From an uncultured Bacteroidales bacterium (GTDB lineage: Bacteria > Bacteroidota > Bacteroidia > Bacteroidales > Bacteroidaceae): DNA of 34,385 nucleotides. The stretch covers positions 1,176 through 35,560 of the forward strand of contig CADBWR010000045.1 of the NCBI GenBank assembly GCA_902798425.1, in the 5' to 3' direction. This document shows, in pieces, positions 7,160 to 13,902 of this stretch. The first letter of the stretch is position 1; every line of letters starts with the position of its first letter. Both the position numbers and the translations under genes were made by a program. Below the pieces are notes generated by a model. The model saw only the letters and a program-made list of their open reading frames with translations. It was not told where the DNA came from and made no database searches.

Positions 7160-7246
7160 CTGGTAAAGAGCCCCAAGACTGGTGCTTACATCTTCGACGA
7201 GCAGATGGTTCCCAACGAGGCCGTTAAGGACTTCTTCAAGAACTAA
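7160..7246 (+). pseudogene. 5'-truncated DUF4295 gene
   Basis: Immediately after the rpmG stop, a second frame reads LVKSPKTGAYIFDEQMVPNE and on to VKDFFKN before TAA 7244-7246. This is the C-terminal half of the about 50-residue DUF4295 protein that follows rpmG in Bacteroidetes ribosomal clusters. The start codon and about the first 24 residues are absent; the in-frame upstream codons overlap rpmG and contain no ATG, and a TGA at 7133-7135 closes the frame. It cannot be translated from its own start. This is the second deletion in the same 500-base ribosomal cluster. Confidence 0.85.
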
Positions 7247-7305
7247 TCGTGTCGATGATGTCAGTTTGACACAAGACTGATTGAATAATTGTAATAATGA
7301 GGATG

Positions 7306-7340
7306 AGGTTGCAAAAATTGCTTTGCAACCTTATTTTTTT
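7306..7340 (+). terminator. Rho-independent terminator of the ribosomal cluster
   Basis: Perfect stem GGTTGCAAA (7307-7315) with TTTGCAACC (7322-7330), six-base loop, followed by TTATTTTTTTT. It ends the rpmB-rpmG transcript before the kinase promoter. Confidence 0.92.
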
Positions 7341-7348
7341 TGAAATAT

Positions 7349-7380
7349 TTTGTTTGTTCGGAAAATATTCACTATCTTTG
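7349..7380 (+). promoter_or_regulatory. Promoter of the kinase-ftsY-rimO-HU operon
   Basis: -33 TTTG (7349-7352), gap of 20, -7 TATCTTTG (7373-7380). Transcription should start near 7387, so the upstream TTG at 7386 is not a credible start codon and ATG 7398 or 7416 is. Confidence 0.8.
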
Positions 7381-7397
7381 CATGATTGAATAGAAAC

Positions 7398-8924
7398 ATG
7401 TATCAAAGTATGGCAATGAGCAATAAAATTCTTGTATGTTTTGTGACGCTATTCCTCGGTTGTGGCATCGTTAATGCTGAGGAAGTGCAGAAAAGTGAGT
7501 TACAGCAGCGCGCAGAGGCAATAGATGCTAATAAGAACATCGCTGCCGCACGTTCGACTTTCATTCGTGCTTTTGAAGACTATGCTGCCAAAGGTAGTGT
7601 TCGACAGGCCGCTGAGTGTGGCGCCAAGGGTGCAGCCCTGTATTATAAGGAGAACATGTATCAGGAGGCCTTTGACTTGTTGCGTCGCATAGACCAAGCT
7701 GCTAATGCCGACAGCAAGTCGTCAAGTGTAGAGAAAGCTGCTGCCCACTATATGACCAGCCGCGAACGCATGCAGATGTATATGAAGATGCGTCGTGCTG
7801 CCAACACGTTGGAGCACCTGAAGGTTATGGAGAATCATGCCAACATCTCTGGTGACGAGCAGTTGCAGAACGACCTGCTCTACAACAAAGCCATCTATTA
7901 CTATACCTTTGGTCAGAATGCCGAGGGCAATGCCGTCTTCAAAGAGATGGCCGCCAAGCTGACCAAGCAGAAGGAGTATGACAAGGTTGACGAGGTCTAT
8001 CAGACGCTGATAGCCAACGGTCGTAAGAGCAACAGTGCCAGTCTGGTGGCACAGTCGTATATGGGCTATATGGCCTGGAAGGACTCTACCACCGCATTGA
8101 AGTATGCTGACCAGATAGCTGAGCTGAAGCAGCAGATTAGCGACAACGAACAGTCTATCGCCGAGAAGGACAGCTCGCTGACAGCCCGCATGGGATTCAT
8201 CATTGCACTGGGCATTCTGGCAGGTATCCTGGCTGCCGCCCTGGTGGTTGGTGGCATCGTCCTGCTACGCTATATCCTGCTGACACGCAAACAACAGAAG
8301 AATATCCAGCTGCTGACAGACAGCAATGCGCTGAAGGCAAAATTCATCAGCAATATCGCTGGTCAGCTGCAGCCTACCTTCCAGAAGCTTGACAGCCGTA
8401 ATCCGGAGGTGAAGGCACTGATAGATTTCTCAGACCATATCCAGACGCTGTCGCTGTTGGAGAACTCCATGGACGAGGCAGTAGAACTGGAGGAGACGCA
8501 GATTACTCCCTTCTGCGAGGGACTGATGGACCAGATTCGCGACAAGGTGAAGAAGGACATCGTGCTGCATGTCAATGCGCCGAAGATGAGTGCCGACATC
8601 AACAAGGAGTATGTGTCGCACCTGTTGCTGCACCTGCTGAACAATGCTGCAGAGTACACGCCTGAGGAGGGTACCATCACGCTGGAGTTCAAGAAGCGCA
8701 GCGCACATACCTTGCAGTTCCTGGTGTCAAATACGGGTTCGACCATTCCTGAAGAGAAACATGACGACATCTTCAAACCCTTCCTGGAAATTCGCGACCT
8801 CACCAAGGGCGATGGACTGGGACTGCCCATCTGTAAGCAGATGGCGCTGAAGATGAATGGTGACTTAGAGATTGATCCGCAGTTTACGAAAGGCGTCCGC
8901 TTTGTGCTGGACCTGCACGTATAG
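7398..8924 (+). CDS. Membrane sensor histidine-kinase homologue lacking the phospho-accepting His
   Basis: About 508 residues. The order is a signal peptide or N-terminal anchor (NKILVCFVTLFLGCGIVNA), a helical TPR-like extracytoplasmic region of about 240 residues, a strong transmembrane segment (FIIALGILAGILAAALVVGG), and a HisKA-like helix plus an HATPase_c domain. The ATPase part has an N-box (LLLHLLNNAAEYTPEEG) and a G2-box (GDGLGLPICKQMA). The H-box position reads FISNIAGQLQPTF, where active kinases have S-H-E-L-R-x-P: no His is present. The G1-box Asp is replaced (NTGSTIP). It is thus a probable pseudokinase or a divergent signalling ATPase. ATG 7398 is chosen; 7410 and 7416 are alternatives. 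No response regulator is adjacent. It is joined to ftsY by a heptamer array of 28 bases, so the two are co-transcribed. Confidence 0.8.
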   Translation: MYQSMAMSNKILVCFVTLFLGCGIVNAEEVQKSELQQRAEAIDANKNIAAARSTFIRAFEDYAAKGSVRQAAECGAKGAALYYKENMYQEAFDLLRRIDQAANADSKSSSVEKAAAHYMTSRERMQMYMKMRRAANTLEHLKVMENHANISGDEQLQNDLLYNKAIYYYTFGQNAEGNAVFKEMAAKLTKQKEYDKVDEVYQTLIANGRKSNSASLVAQSYMGYMAWKDSTTALKYADQIAELKQQISDNEQSIAEKDSSLTARMGFIIALGILAGILAAALVVGGIVLLRYILLTRKQQKNIQLLTDSNALKAKFISNIAGQLQPTFQKLDSRNPEVKALIDFSDHIQTLSLLENSMDEAVELEETQITPFCEGLMDQIRDKVKKDIVLHVNAPKMSADINKEYVSHLLLHLLNNAAEYTPEEGTITLEFKKRSAHTLQFLVSNTGSTIPEEKHDDIFKPFLEIRDLTKGDGLGLPICKQMALKMNGDLEIDPQFTKGVRFVLDLHV

Positions 8925-8951
8925 ATGTTTGATGTAAGAAGGAAGATGTAA
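8924..8951. repeat. Heptamer tandem array between the kinase gene and ftsY
   Basis: Four units of the gatgtaa type (8924-8930, 8931-8937, 8938-8944, 8945-8951). The first unit begins on the last base of the kinase stop codon, and the next unit starts gATG, which is the ftsY start codon. TGA/TAA triplets cover all three frames. Confidence 0.8.
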
Positions 8952-8952
8952 G

Positions 8953-9906
8953 ATGGGTATTTTCGGATTTTTTAATAGAGAAAAGAAAGAGACGCTGGAT
9001 AAAGGTCTGGAGAAGACCAAGAGCAGCGTGTTCGACAAGCTGGCAAGGGCTGTTGCAGGTAAGTCGAAGGTGGACGACGATGTGCTCGACAACCTGGAGG
9101 AGGTGCTGATAACCTCCGATGTAGGTGTGGAGACCACGCTGAAAATCATTGAGCGTATAGAAGAGCGCGTAGCACGCGACAAGTATGTCTCTACCAGTGA
9201 ACTGAACGGAATACTGCGCGACGAGATTGCTTCGCTGTTGGCAGAAAATAATTCGGAAGACAACGATAACTGGGACTTGCCCAGTGACCATAAGCCATAC
9301 GTGATACTCGTTGTGGGTGTCAATGGAGTGGGGAAGACTACAACCATCGGCAAGCTGGCATGGCAGTTCAAGCAGGCTGGCAAGAAGGTCTATCTGGGTG
9401 CTGCCGACACCTTCCGTGCTGCTGCCGTAGAGCAGATATGCATCTGGGGTGAGCGCGTCGGAGTACCCGTCATCAAACAGCAGATGGGGTCAGACCCTGC
9501 CTCTGTGGCTTTCGACACCTTGCAGAGTGCCAAGGCCAATGGTGCCGACGTGGTGCTGATAGATACGGCAGGACGTCTGCACAACAAGGTAGGTCTGATG
9601 AATGAGTTGAAGAAAATCAAGGACGTCATGAAGAAAGTGATGTCCGATGCTCCCGATGAGGTGATGCTGGTGCTCGACGGCTCTACGGGTCAGAATGCCT
9701 TTGAACAGGCTAAGCAGTTCTCGGCTGTGACTAATATCACCAGTCTGGCCATCACCAAGCTCGACGGAACAGCCAAGGGTGGTGTGGTGATTGGCATTAG
9801 TGACCAGCTGAAAGTTCCTGTCAAATACATCGGACTGGGTGAGCGTATGGAGGACCTGCAGCTGTTTAATAAGCGTCAGTTTGTGGATTCATTGTTTAAG
9901 AGTTAA
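8953..9906 (+). CDS. ftsY: Signal recognition particle receptor FtsY
   Basis: Membrane-associated SRP GTPase that docks ribosome-nascent-chain complexes at the translocon. 317 residues with a very short acidic N-terminal region, as usual in Bacteroidetes. N domain about 20-100; G domain with G1 GVNGVGKTT (122-130), G2 DTFRAAAVEQ, G3 DTAGR (about 204-208), and G4 TKLDGTAKGG (about 270-279). The ATG at 8953 lies inside the last repeat unit. The last codons (Lys-Ser-stop) are already part of the next heptamer array. In related genomes ftsY follows rpmB-rpmG-DUF4295 directly; here a kinase-like gene with its own promoter sits between. Confidence 0.96.
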   Translation: MGIFGFFNREKKETLDKGLEKTKSSVFDKLARAVAGKSKVDDDVLDNLEEVLITSDVGVETTLKIIERIEERVARDKYVSTSELNGILRDEIASLLAENNSEDNDNWDLPSDHKPYVILVVGVNGVGKTTTIGKLAWQFKQAGKKVYLGAADTFRAAAVEQICIWGERVGVPVIKQQMGSDPASVAFDTLQSAKANGADVVLIDTAGRLHNKVGLMNELKKIKDVMKKVMSDAPDEVMLVLDGSTGQNAFEQAKQFSAVTNITSLAITKLDGTAKGGVVIGISDQLKVPVKYIGLGERMEDLQLFNKRQFVDSLFKS

Positions 9907-9968
9907 GAGTTAAGAATTAAGAGTTAAGAAAGATAGTTAAGAGCGAAAAGCCAAAAGCCAACAGCTAA
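9900..9968. repeat. Two joined heptamer arrays between ftsY and rimO
   Basis: Units of the gagttaa type from 9900, whose first copy contains the ftsY stop codon (TAA 9904-9906), pass into units of the aagccaa type (9948-9968). About nine or ten units in all, with one irregular junction at 9928-9933. rimO starts six bases later at 9974. Confidence 0.9.
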
Positions 9969-9973
9969 GATAT

Positions 9974-11290
9974 ATGCAAAAACCAACTATAGACTTCATC
10001 TCTTTAGGTTGTTCCAAGAATTTGGTAGACTCGGAGACCCTGATGGGACTCTTCGAGGCTAACGGCTATCAGTGTACTCACGATAGCGACGACCCGCAAG
10101 GTGATATCGCTGTTGTCAACACCTGTGGCTTCATAGAGGATGCCAAACAAGAAAGTATCGATACCATTCTGGAACTGGCACAGGCCAAGGAGGAGGGACG
10201 ACTGAAGAAGCTCTATGTGATGGGCTGTCTGTCAGAGCGCTACCTGGCTGACTTGGAAGCGGAGATTCCTGAGGTGGACGGCTGGTATGGCAAGTTCAAC
10301 TACAAGCAGTTGCTGACGACATTGAACCAGGAGTATGCAACACCCAACGGTCAGTGTTCATCGTCCAACGTTCAACGTAAGCTCACAACGCCCAGGCACT
10401 ATGCCTATCTGAAGATTGCTGAAGGCTGTGACCGCCATTGTGCCTATTGTGCCATACCTATTATAACTGGCAAGCACCAGAGTCGTCCGATGGACGAGAT
10501 TCTAGACGAGGTGCGCTGGCTGGTTAGTCAGGGCGTCAAGGAGTTGCAGGTTATTGCCCAGGAGTTGACCTACTATGGTGTGGACATCGACGGCAAGCAA
10601 CATATAGCAGAACTCATTGAGAAGATGGCCGATATCGAGGGCGTGGAGTGGATTCGTCTGCACTATGCCTATCCGACCCATTTCCCCTGGGACCTGCTGC
10701 GCGTGATGCGTGAGAAAAAGAATGTCTGCAACTATCTCGACATTGCCCTGCAGCACATCAGCGACCACATGCTGGAGCGCATGAAGCGCCACGTGACAAA
10801 GGAAGAAACCTACGAACTGGTGCGTCGCATGCGTCGTGAGGTGCCTGGCATCCATATCCGTACCACCCTGATGGTGGGATTCCCTGGTGAGACGGACGAG
10901 GACTTCCAGGAGCTCATCGAGTTTACCAAGTGGGCACGCTTTGAGCGCATGGGCGCCTTTGCCTATTCAGAGGAGGACGGCACCTACAGTGCCCAGCACT
11001 ACGACGATGATGTCCCTGCTGATGTCAAGCAGAAAAGACTGGACAAGTTGATGCGCGTGCAACAGACTATCAGTGCCGAGTTGGAAGCCGAGAAGGTGGG
11101 GAGCGTGATGCGTGTCATCATTGACCGACAGGAGGGTGACTGGTTTGTAGGACGTACCGAGTTCTGCTCGCCGGAGGTAGACCCAGAGGTGCTTATCCCT
11201 GTCAGCGAGGAGCTGACCATAGGCGCGTTCTATGATGCCCGCATAACGGATGCGGAAGAGTTTGACTTATATGCCACGACAAAGATATGA
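9974..11290 (+). CDS. rimO: Ribosomal protein uS12 methylthiotransferase RimO
   Basis: Radical-SAM enzyme that adds a methylthio group to an Asp of ribosomal protein S12. 438 residues. N-terminal UPF0004 domain with cluster Cys C13, C51 and C85; radical-SAM motif CDRHCAYC with C152, C156 and C159; C-terminal TRAM domain. LGCSKNLVDSE at the start is diagnostic of RimO rather than MiaB. Residues about 124-136, in the linker between the two iron-sulfur domains, are encoded by a heptamer tandem array (10345-10379), a likely insertion in a tolerant loop. The stop TGA overlaps the start of the following HU gene (ATGA, 11287-11290). Confidence 0.96.
   Translation: MQKPTIDFISLGCSKNLVDSETLMGLFEANGYQCTHDSDDPQGDIAVVNTCGFIEDAKQESIDTILELAQAKEEGRLKKLYVMGCLSERYLADLEAEIPEVDGWYGKFNYKQLLTTLNQEYATPNGQCSSSNVQRKLTTPRHYAYLKIAEGCDRHCAYCAIPIITGKHQSRPMDEILDEVRWLVSQGVKELQVIAQELTYYGVDIDGKQHIAELIEKMADIEGVEWIRLHYAYPTHFPWDLLRVMREKKNVCNYLDIALQHISDHMLERMKRHVTKEETYELVRRMRREVPGIHIRTTLMVGFPGETDEDFQELIEFTKWARFERMGAFAYSEEDGTYSAQHYDDDVPADVKQKRLDKLMRVQQTISAELEAEKVGSVMRVIIDRQEGDWFVGRTEFCSPEVDPEVLIPVSEELTIGAFYDARITDAEEFDLYATTKI
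10345..10379. repeat. Heptamer array inside the rimO coding sequence, unit caacgtt
   Basis: Five consecutive 7-base units with consensus caacgtt (10345, 10352, 10359, 10366, 10373), the last three nearly identical. It codes for a Ser/Asn/Gln-rich linker with no stop triplet in the frame used. Its period matches the intergenic arrays. Confidence 0.75.
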
Positions 11291-11568
11291 ATAACAAGGA
11301 ATTTATAGCTGAATTGGCTGAGCGTACAGGTTATAGCCCAAGAGATACGCAGAAGTTGGCAAGTAACCTGATTGACGCTATGGGGGATGCCTTCCAGGAG
11401 GACAACTCCATATTGGTGCCCAACTTCGGAGTCTTTGAGACGAAGAAGAAGATGGAGCGTGTGATGGTAAGTCCTTCGACAGGACAGCGCATGCTGGTTC
11501 CCCCCAAACTCGTGCTTAGCTTCAAGCCTAACCAGACGTGGAAAGATAAACTGAAAGGAGGACAGTAG
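11287..11568 (+). CDS. HU/IHF-family DNA-binding protein (single domain)
   Basis: 93 residues with the HU fold pattern: a helical N-terminus (KEFIAELAERTGYSPRDTQKLASNLIDAMGDAF), the beta-arm start VPNFGVFETKKK, and an arm region with SPSTGQRMLVPPKLVLSFKPN. Nucleoid-associated DNA bending or compaction is inferred from the family. It overlaps rimO by four bases and lies four bases before a second HU-type gene, so the two may form a heterodimer. Compared with canonical HU ([22 protein letters not shown]) the arm is divergent, so it belongs to the Bacteroidales-specific side branch. Confidence 0.85.
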   Translation: MNNKEFIAELAERTGYSPRDTQKLASNLIDAMGDAFQEDNSILVPNFGVFETKKKMERVMVSPSTGQRMLVPPKLVLSFKPNQTWKDKLKGGQ

Positions 11569-11571
11569 GCT

Positions 11572-12720
11572 ATGGGAAAACTGACTATACAAGAGGTCTC
11601 AAAAATCTTGACAGAGAAGAATGGCTTGGAGCCCCGTGAGGCCAGTCGCTTTGCTGCCGAGATGTTTGCTATCATCCTTCAGCGATTGCAGGACGGCGAG
11701 GCCGTCAAGGTGAAGGGACTGGGTACCTTTAAAATCATCAATGTGGAGGCTCGCGAGAGTGTGAGTGTCCGTACGGGTGAGCGTGTTGTAATAGACAGCC
11801 ATTCGAAGGTGAGCTTTACGCCTGATACGCTGATGCGTGAACTCGTCAACAAACCCTTCTCGCAGTTTGAGACCGTCGTCCTCAACGATGGCGTGGTGTT
11901 TGAAGACATCAAGGATGAGGTAGCTGAGGAAGCCGCTGAAGCCCCTGTTGCCGAAGAAGAACCCGTCGTTGCTCCTGTTGAAGAACCCGCAGCCGAAGAG
12001 GAACCTGCTGTTGAAGAGAAGCCCGTCGTTGAAGAGGAGTCCGTCGTCGAAGAGGAACCCGTCGCTGAAGAGGAACCCGTTGTCGAAGAGGAACCCGTCG
12101 CTGCTCCAGTTGAGGATCCCGTTGTCGAAGAGGAGCCTGCTGTTGAAGAGAAACCCGTCGTTGCTGAAGAGCCCGTCAAGGAAGAACCTGAGCTGATTGA
12201 CTTCTACGAGGAAGAAAAGCCCAAGCGTAACTGGATGCACTGGTTGATTGCTTGTGCTGTAGCTCTTATCCTGGTGCTTGTCGCTGGCTATGGTGGCTAT
12301 CAATTGGGCAACCAACAGGTCATGCTCGTTCCAGATACCATCGTCGTAAGAGATACTGTTTACATGGCGGAATTGCAGGATACATTAGATGCCGAGAGTT
12401 CGGAAGAAGCCATTGCCAAGGAACTGTATGCCGAGTCTAATGAGCAGTCAGAACCCAAAGCTGAACCTCAGCAGGAAACGGTGGACCAGTGGGCAGCAAA
12501 GGATGAGCGTGTTCGTCTGGGCGCCTACCGCATAGTTGGTTTGCTGCGTGAGGTAACAGTACTGGAAGGACAGACCTTCTACAGCATCTGTCGTGCCCAA
12601 CTGGGTCCCGATATGCAGTGCTATGTAGAGGTATATAATGGCTTGCCCCGCAATCCTCAGATAAAAACAGGTCAGGTGCTGAAGATTCCTAAACTGGAAA
12701 GGAAGAGTCGAAGAAAGTAG
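11572..12720 (+). CDS. Membrane-spanning HU-domain protein with periplasmic LysM-like domain
   Basis: 382 residues in four parts. 1-95: HU/IHF-type DNA-binding domain (VKGLGTFKIINVEARES, then RTGERVVIDSHSKVSFTPD). About 115-210: Glu/Pro/Val repeats (EEEPVV-type), acidic and probably extended. 221-243: one transmembrane helix (WMHWLIACAVALILVLVAGY) preceded by KPKRN, which puts the N-terminus in the cytosol. About 325-378: a LysM-like segment (VLEGQTFYSICRAQLG, then VEVYNGLPRNPQIKTGQVLKIP). The architecture suggests a tether from DNA to the cell wall. HU, membrane segment and LysM are inferred from pattern; activity is unknown. It is translated together with the 93-residue HU protein and followed by a terminator. 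Confidence 0.82.
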   Translation: MGKLTIQEVSKILTEKNGLEPREASRFAAEMFAIILQRLQDGEAVKVKGLGTFKIINVEARESVSVRTGERVVIDSHSKVSFTPDTLMRELVNKPFSQFETVVLNDGVVFEDIKDEVAEEAAEAPVAEEEPVVAPVEEPAAEEEPAVEEKPVVEEESVVEEEPVAEEEPVVEEEPVAAPVEDPVVEEEPAVEEKPVVAEEPVKEEPELIDFYEEEKPKRNWMHWLIACAVALILVLVAGYGGYQLGNQQVMLVPDTIVVRDTVYMAELQDTLDAESSEEAIAKELYAESNEQSEPKAEPQQETVDQWAAKDERVRLGAYRIVGLLREVTVLEGQTFYSICRAQLGPDMQCYVEVYNGLPRNPQIKTGQVLKIPKLERKSRRK

Positions 12721-12743
12721 AATATAATATCTATAACAGATTG

Positions 12744-12781
12744 AAAAGTTTCTTAAAATGTAAGTTTTAGGAAACTTTTTT
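12744..12781 (+). terminator. Rho-independent terminator of the kinase-ftsY-rimO-HU operon
   Basis: Stem aaagtttcttaaaa with ttttaggaaacttt (allowing G-U pairs), five-base loop, followed by TTTTTT. It is AT-rich but long. Confidence 0.8.
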
Positions 12782-12804
12782 AATATTATTTAGGTGTATC
12801 GCCC

Positions 12805-12835
12805 TATGTATTCAGCGTGGAAATGAGTACTTTTG
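12805..12835 (+). promoter_or_regulatory. Promoter of the bat operon
   Basis: -7 box TACTTTTG (12828-12835) with a near-match -33 TATG (12805-12808) at a gap of 19. Leader of about 30 bases to the moxR ATG. It is the only promoter-like match I see before the six co-oriented bat genes. Confidence 0.65.
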
Positions 12836-12872
12836 CAGTTTGAAAAAGTAAAAATCAATAAATTGTACAAAT

Positions 12873-13868
12873 ATGGCAGAAGCTATTGACATCCGCGAAC
12901 TGAATCAGCGGATAGAACAACAGAGTGGATTCGTCACCAACCTGGTGACGGGAATGGATCGTGTAATCGTAGGACAGAAGCACTTGGTAGACTCTTTGCT
13001 GATTGGTCTGCTGAGCGATGGCAATATCCTTTTGGAGGGTGTTCCTGGATTGGCTAAGACGTTGGCTATCAAAACACTGTCGCAGTTGATAGATGCAACA
13101 TACAGTCGTATACAGTTTACTCCCGACTTGTTGCCTGCTGACGTAACAGGTACCATGATTTACTCACAGAAGGAAGAGAAATTCCAGGTGAAGAAAGGTC
13201 CTGTTTTTGCTAACTTCGTATTGGCTGATGAAATCAACCGTGCTCCGGCAAAGGTACAGAGTGCACTGCTCGAAGCCATGCAGGAGAAGCAGGTCACCAT
13301 TGGTGCTGACACCTTTGAACTGCCCAACCCCTTCTTGGTGATGGCTACGCAGAACCCTATCGAACAGGAGGGTACCTATCCGTTGCCTGAGGCACAGATG
13401 GACCGTTTCATGCTGAAGGTTGTCATCGGCTATCCTACCATCGAGGAGGAGAAGAAGATTATCCGTGAGAATATTGCTGGCTCACTGCCTACCGTTTCTC
13501 CCGTAACAACGGCTGCTGAGATTGTCAAGGCCCGTGAGGTAGTCCGCGAGGTATATATCGACGAGAAGATTGAACAGTATATTGCTGACATCGTCTTTGC
13601 CACCCGCTATCCCGACCGCTACGGACTGAAGGATATGAAGGACATGATCTCGTTTGGTGGTTCACCACGTGCCTCTATCAATCTGGCCAAGGCTGCCCGT
13701 GCTTACGCCTTCATCAAGCGTCGCGGCTATGTCGTTCCTGAGGATGTGCGTGCTGTCGCTTACGACGTGCTTCGCCACCGTATTGGTCTGACCTACGAGG
13801 CTGAGGCTAGCAACATCACCAGTGAGGAGATTATCTCTAAGATTATCAATAAGGTAGAAGTGCCCTAA
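12873..13868 (+). CDS. moxR: MoxR-family AAA+ ATPase
   Basis: 331 residues. Walker A GVPGLAKT (56-63), Walker B VLADE (D119, E120), sensor region MATQNPIEQEGTYPLPEAQMDRF, and a C-terminal lid. MoxR ATPases are thought to act as chaperones that mature or activate von Willebrand factor A (vWA) proteins. The five following genes include three vWA proteins, the classic MoxR-DUF58-Bat arrangement. It is the first gene after the operon promoter. In Bacteroides fragilis the bat locus is reported to contribute to aerotolerance; by analogy this is an envelope stress system. A nonamer array separates it from the DUF58 gene. Confidence 0.94.
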   Translation: MAEAIDIRELNQRIEQQSGFVTNLVTGMDRVIVGQKHLVDSLLIGLLSDGNILLEGVPGLAKTLAIKTLSQLIDATYSRIQFTPDLLPADVTGTMIYSQKEEKFQVKKGPVFANFVLADEINRAPAKVQSALLEAMQEKQVTIGADTFELPNPFLVMATQNPIEQEGTYPLPEAQMDRFMLKVVIGYPTIEEEKKIIRENIAGSLPTVSPVTTAAEIVKAREVVREVYIDEKIEQYIADIVFATRYPDRYGLKDMKDMISFGGSPRASINLAKAARAYAFIKRRGYVVPEDVRAVAYDVLRHRIGLTYEAEASNITSEEIISKIINKVEVP

Positions 13869-13869
13869 G

Positions 13870-13901
13870 CTAGTAAAACTAGTGAAACTAGTAGACTAGA
13901 A
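13870..13901. repeat. Nonamer-type array with ctagt core between moxR and the DUF58 gene
   Basis: The core ctagt recurs at 13870, 13879 and 13888, with a related ctaga at 13896 (spacing 9, 9, 8), filling the gap from two bases after the moxR stop to two bases before the next ATG. It is the one array here whose period is close to nine, not seven or eight. Confidence 0.8.
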
Positions 13902-13902
13902 T

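Noticed and set aside
11599-12315. Repetitive minus-strand frame (LFDNGFLF-type repeats) opposite the HU-LysM gene
   Set aside because: The repeats mirror the Glu/Pro-coding DNA repeats of the sense gene; no independent evidence for translation.
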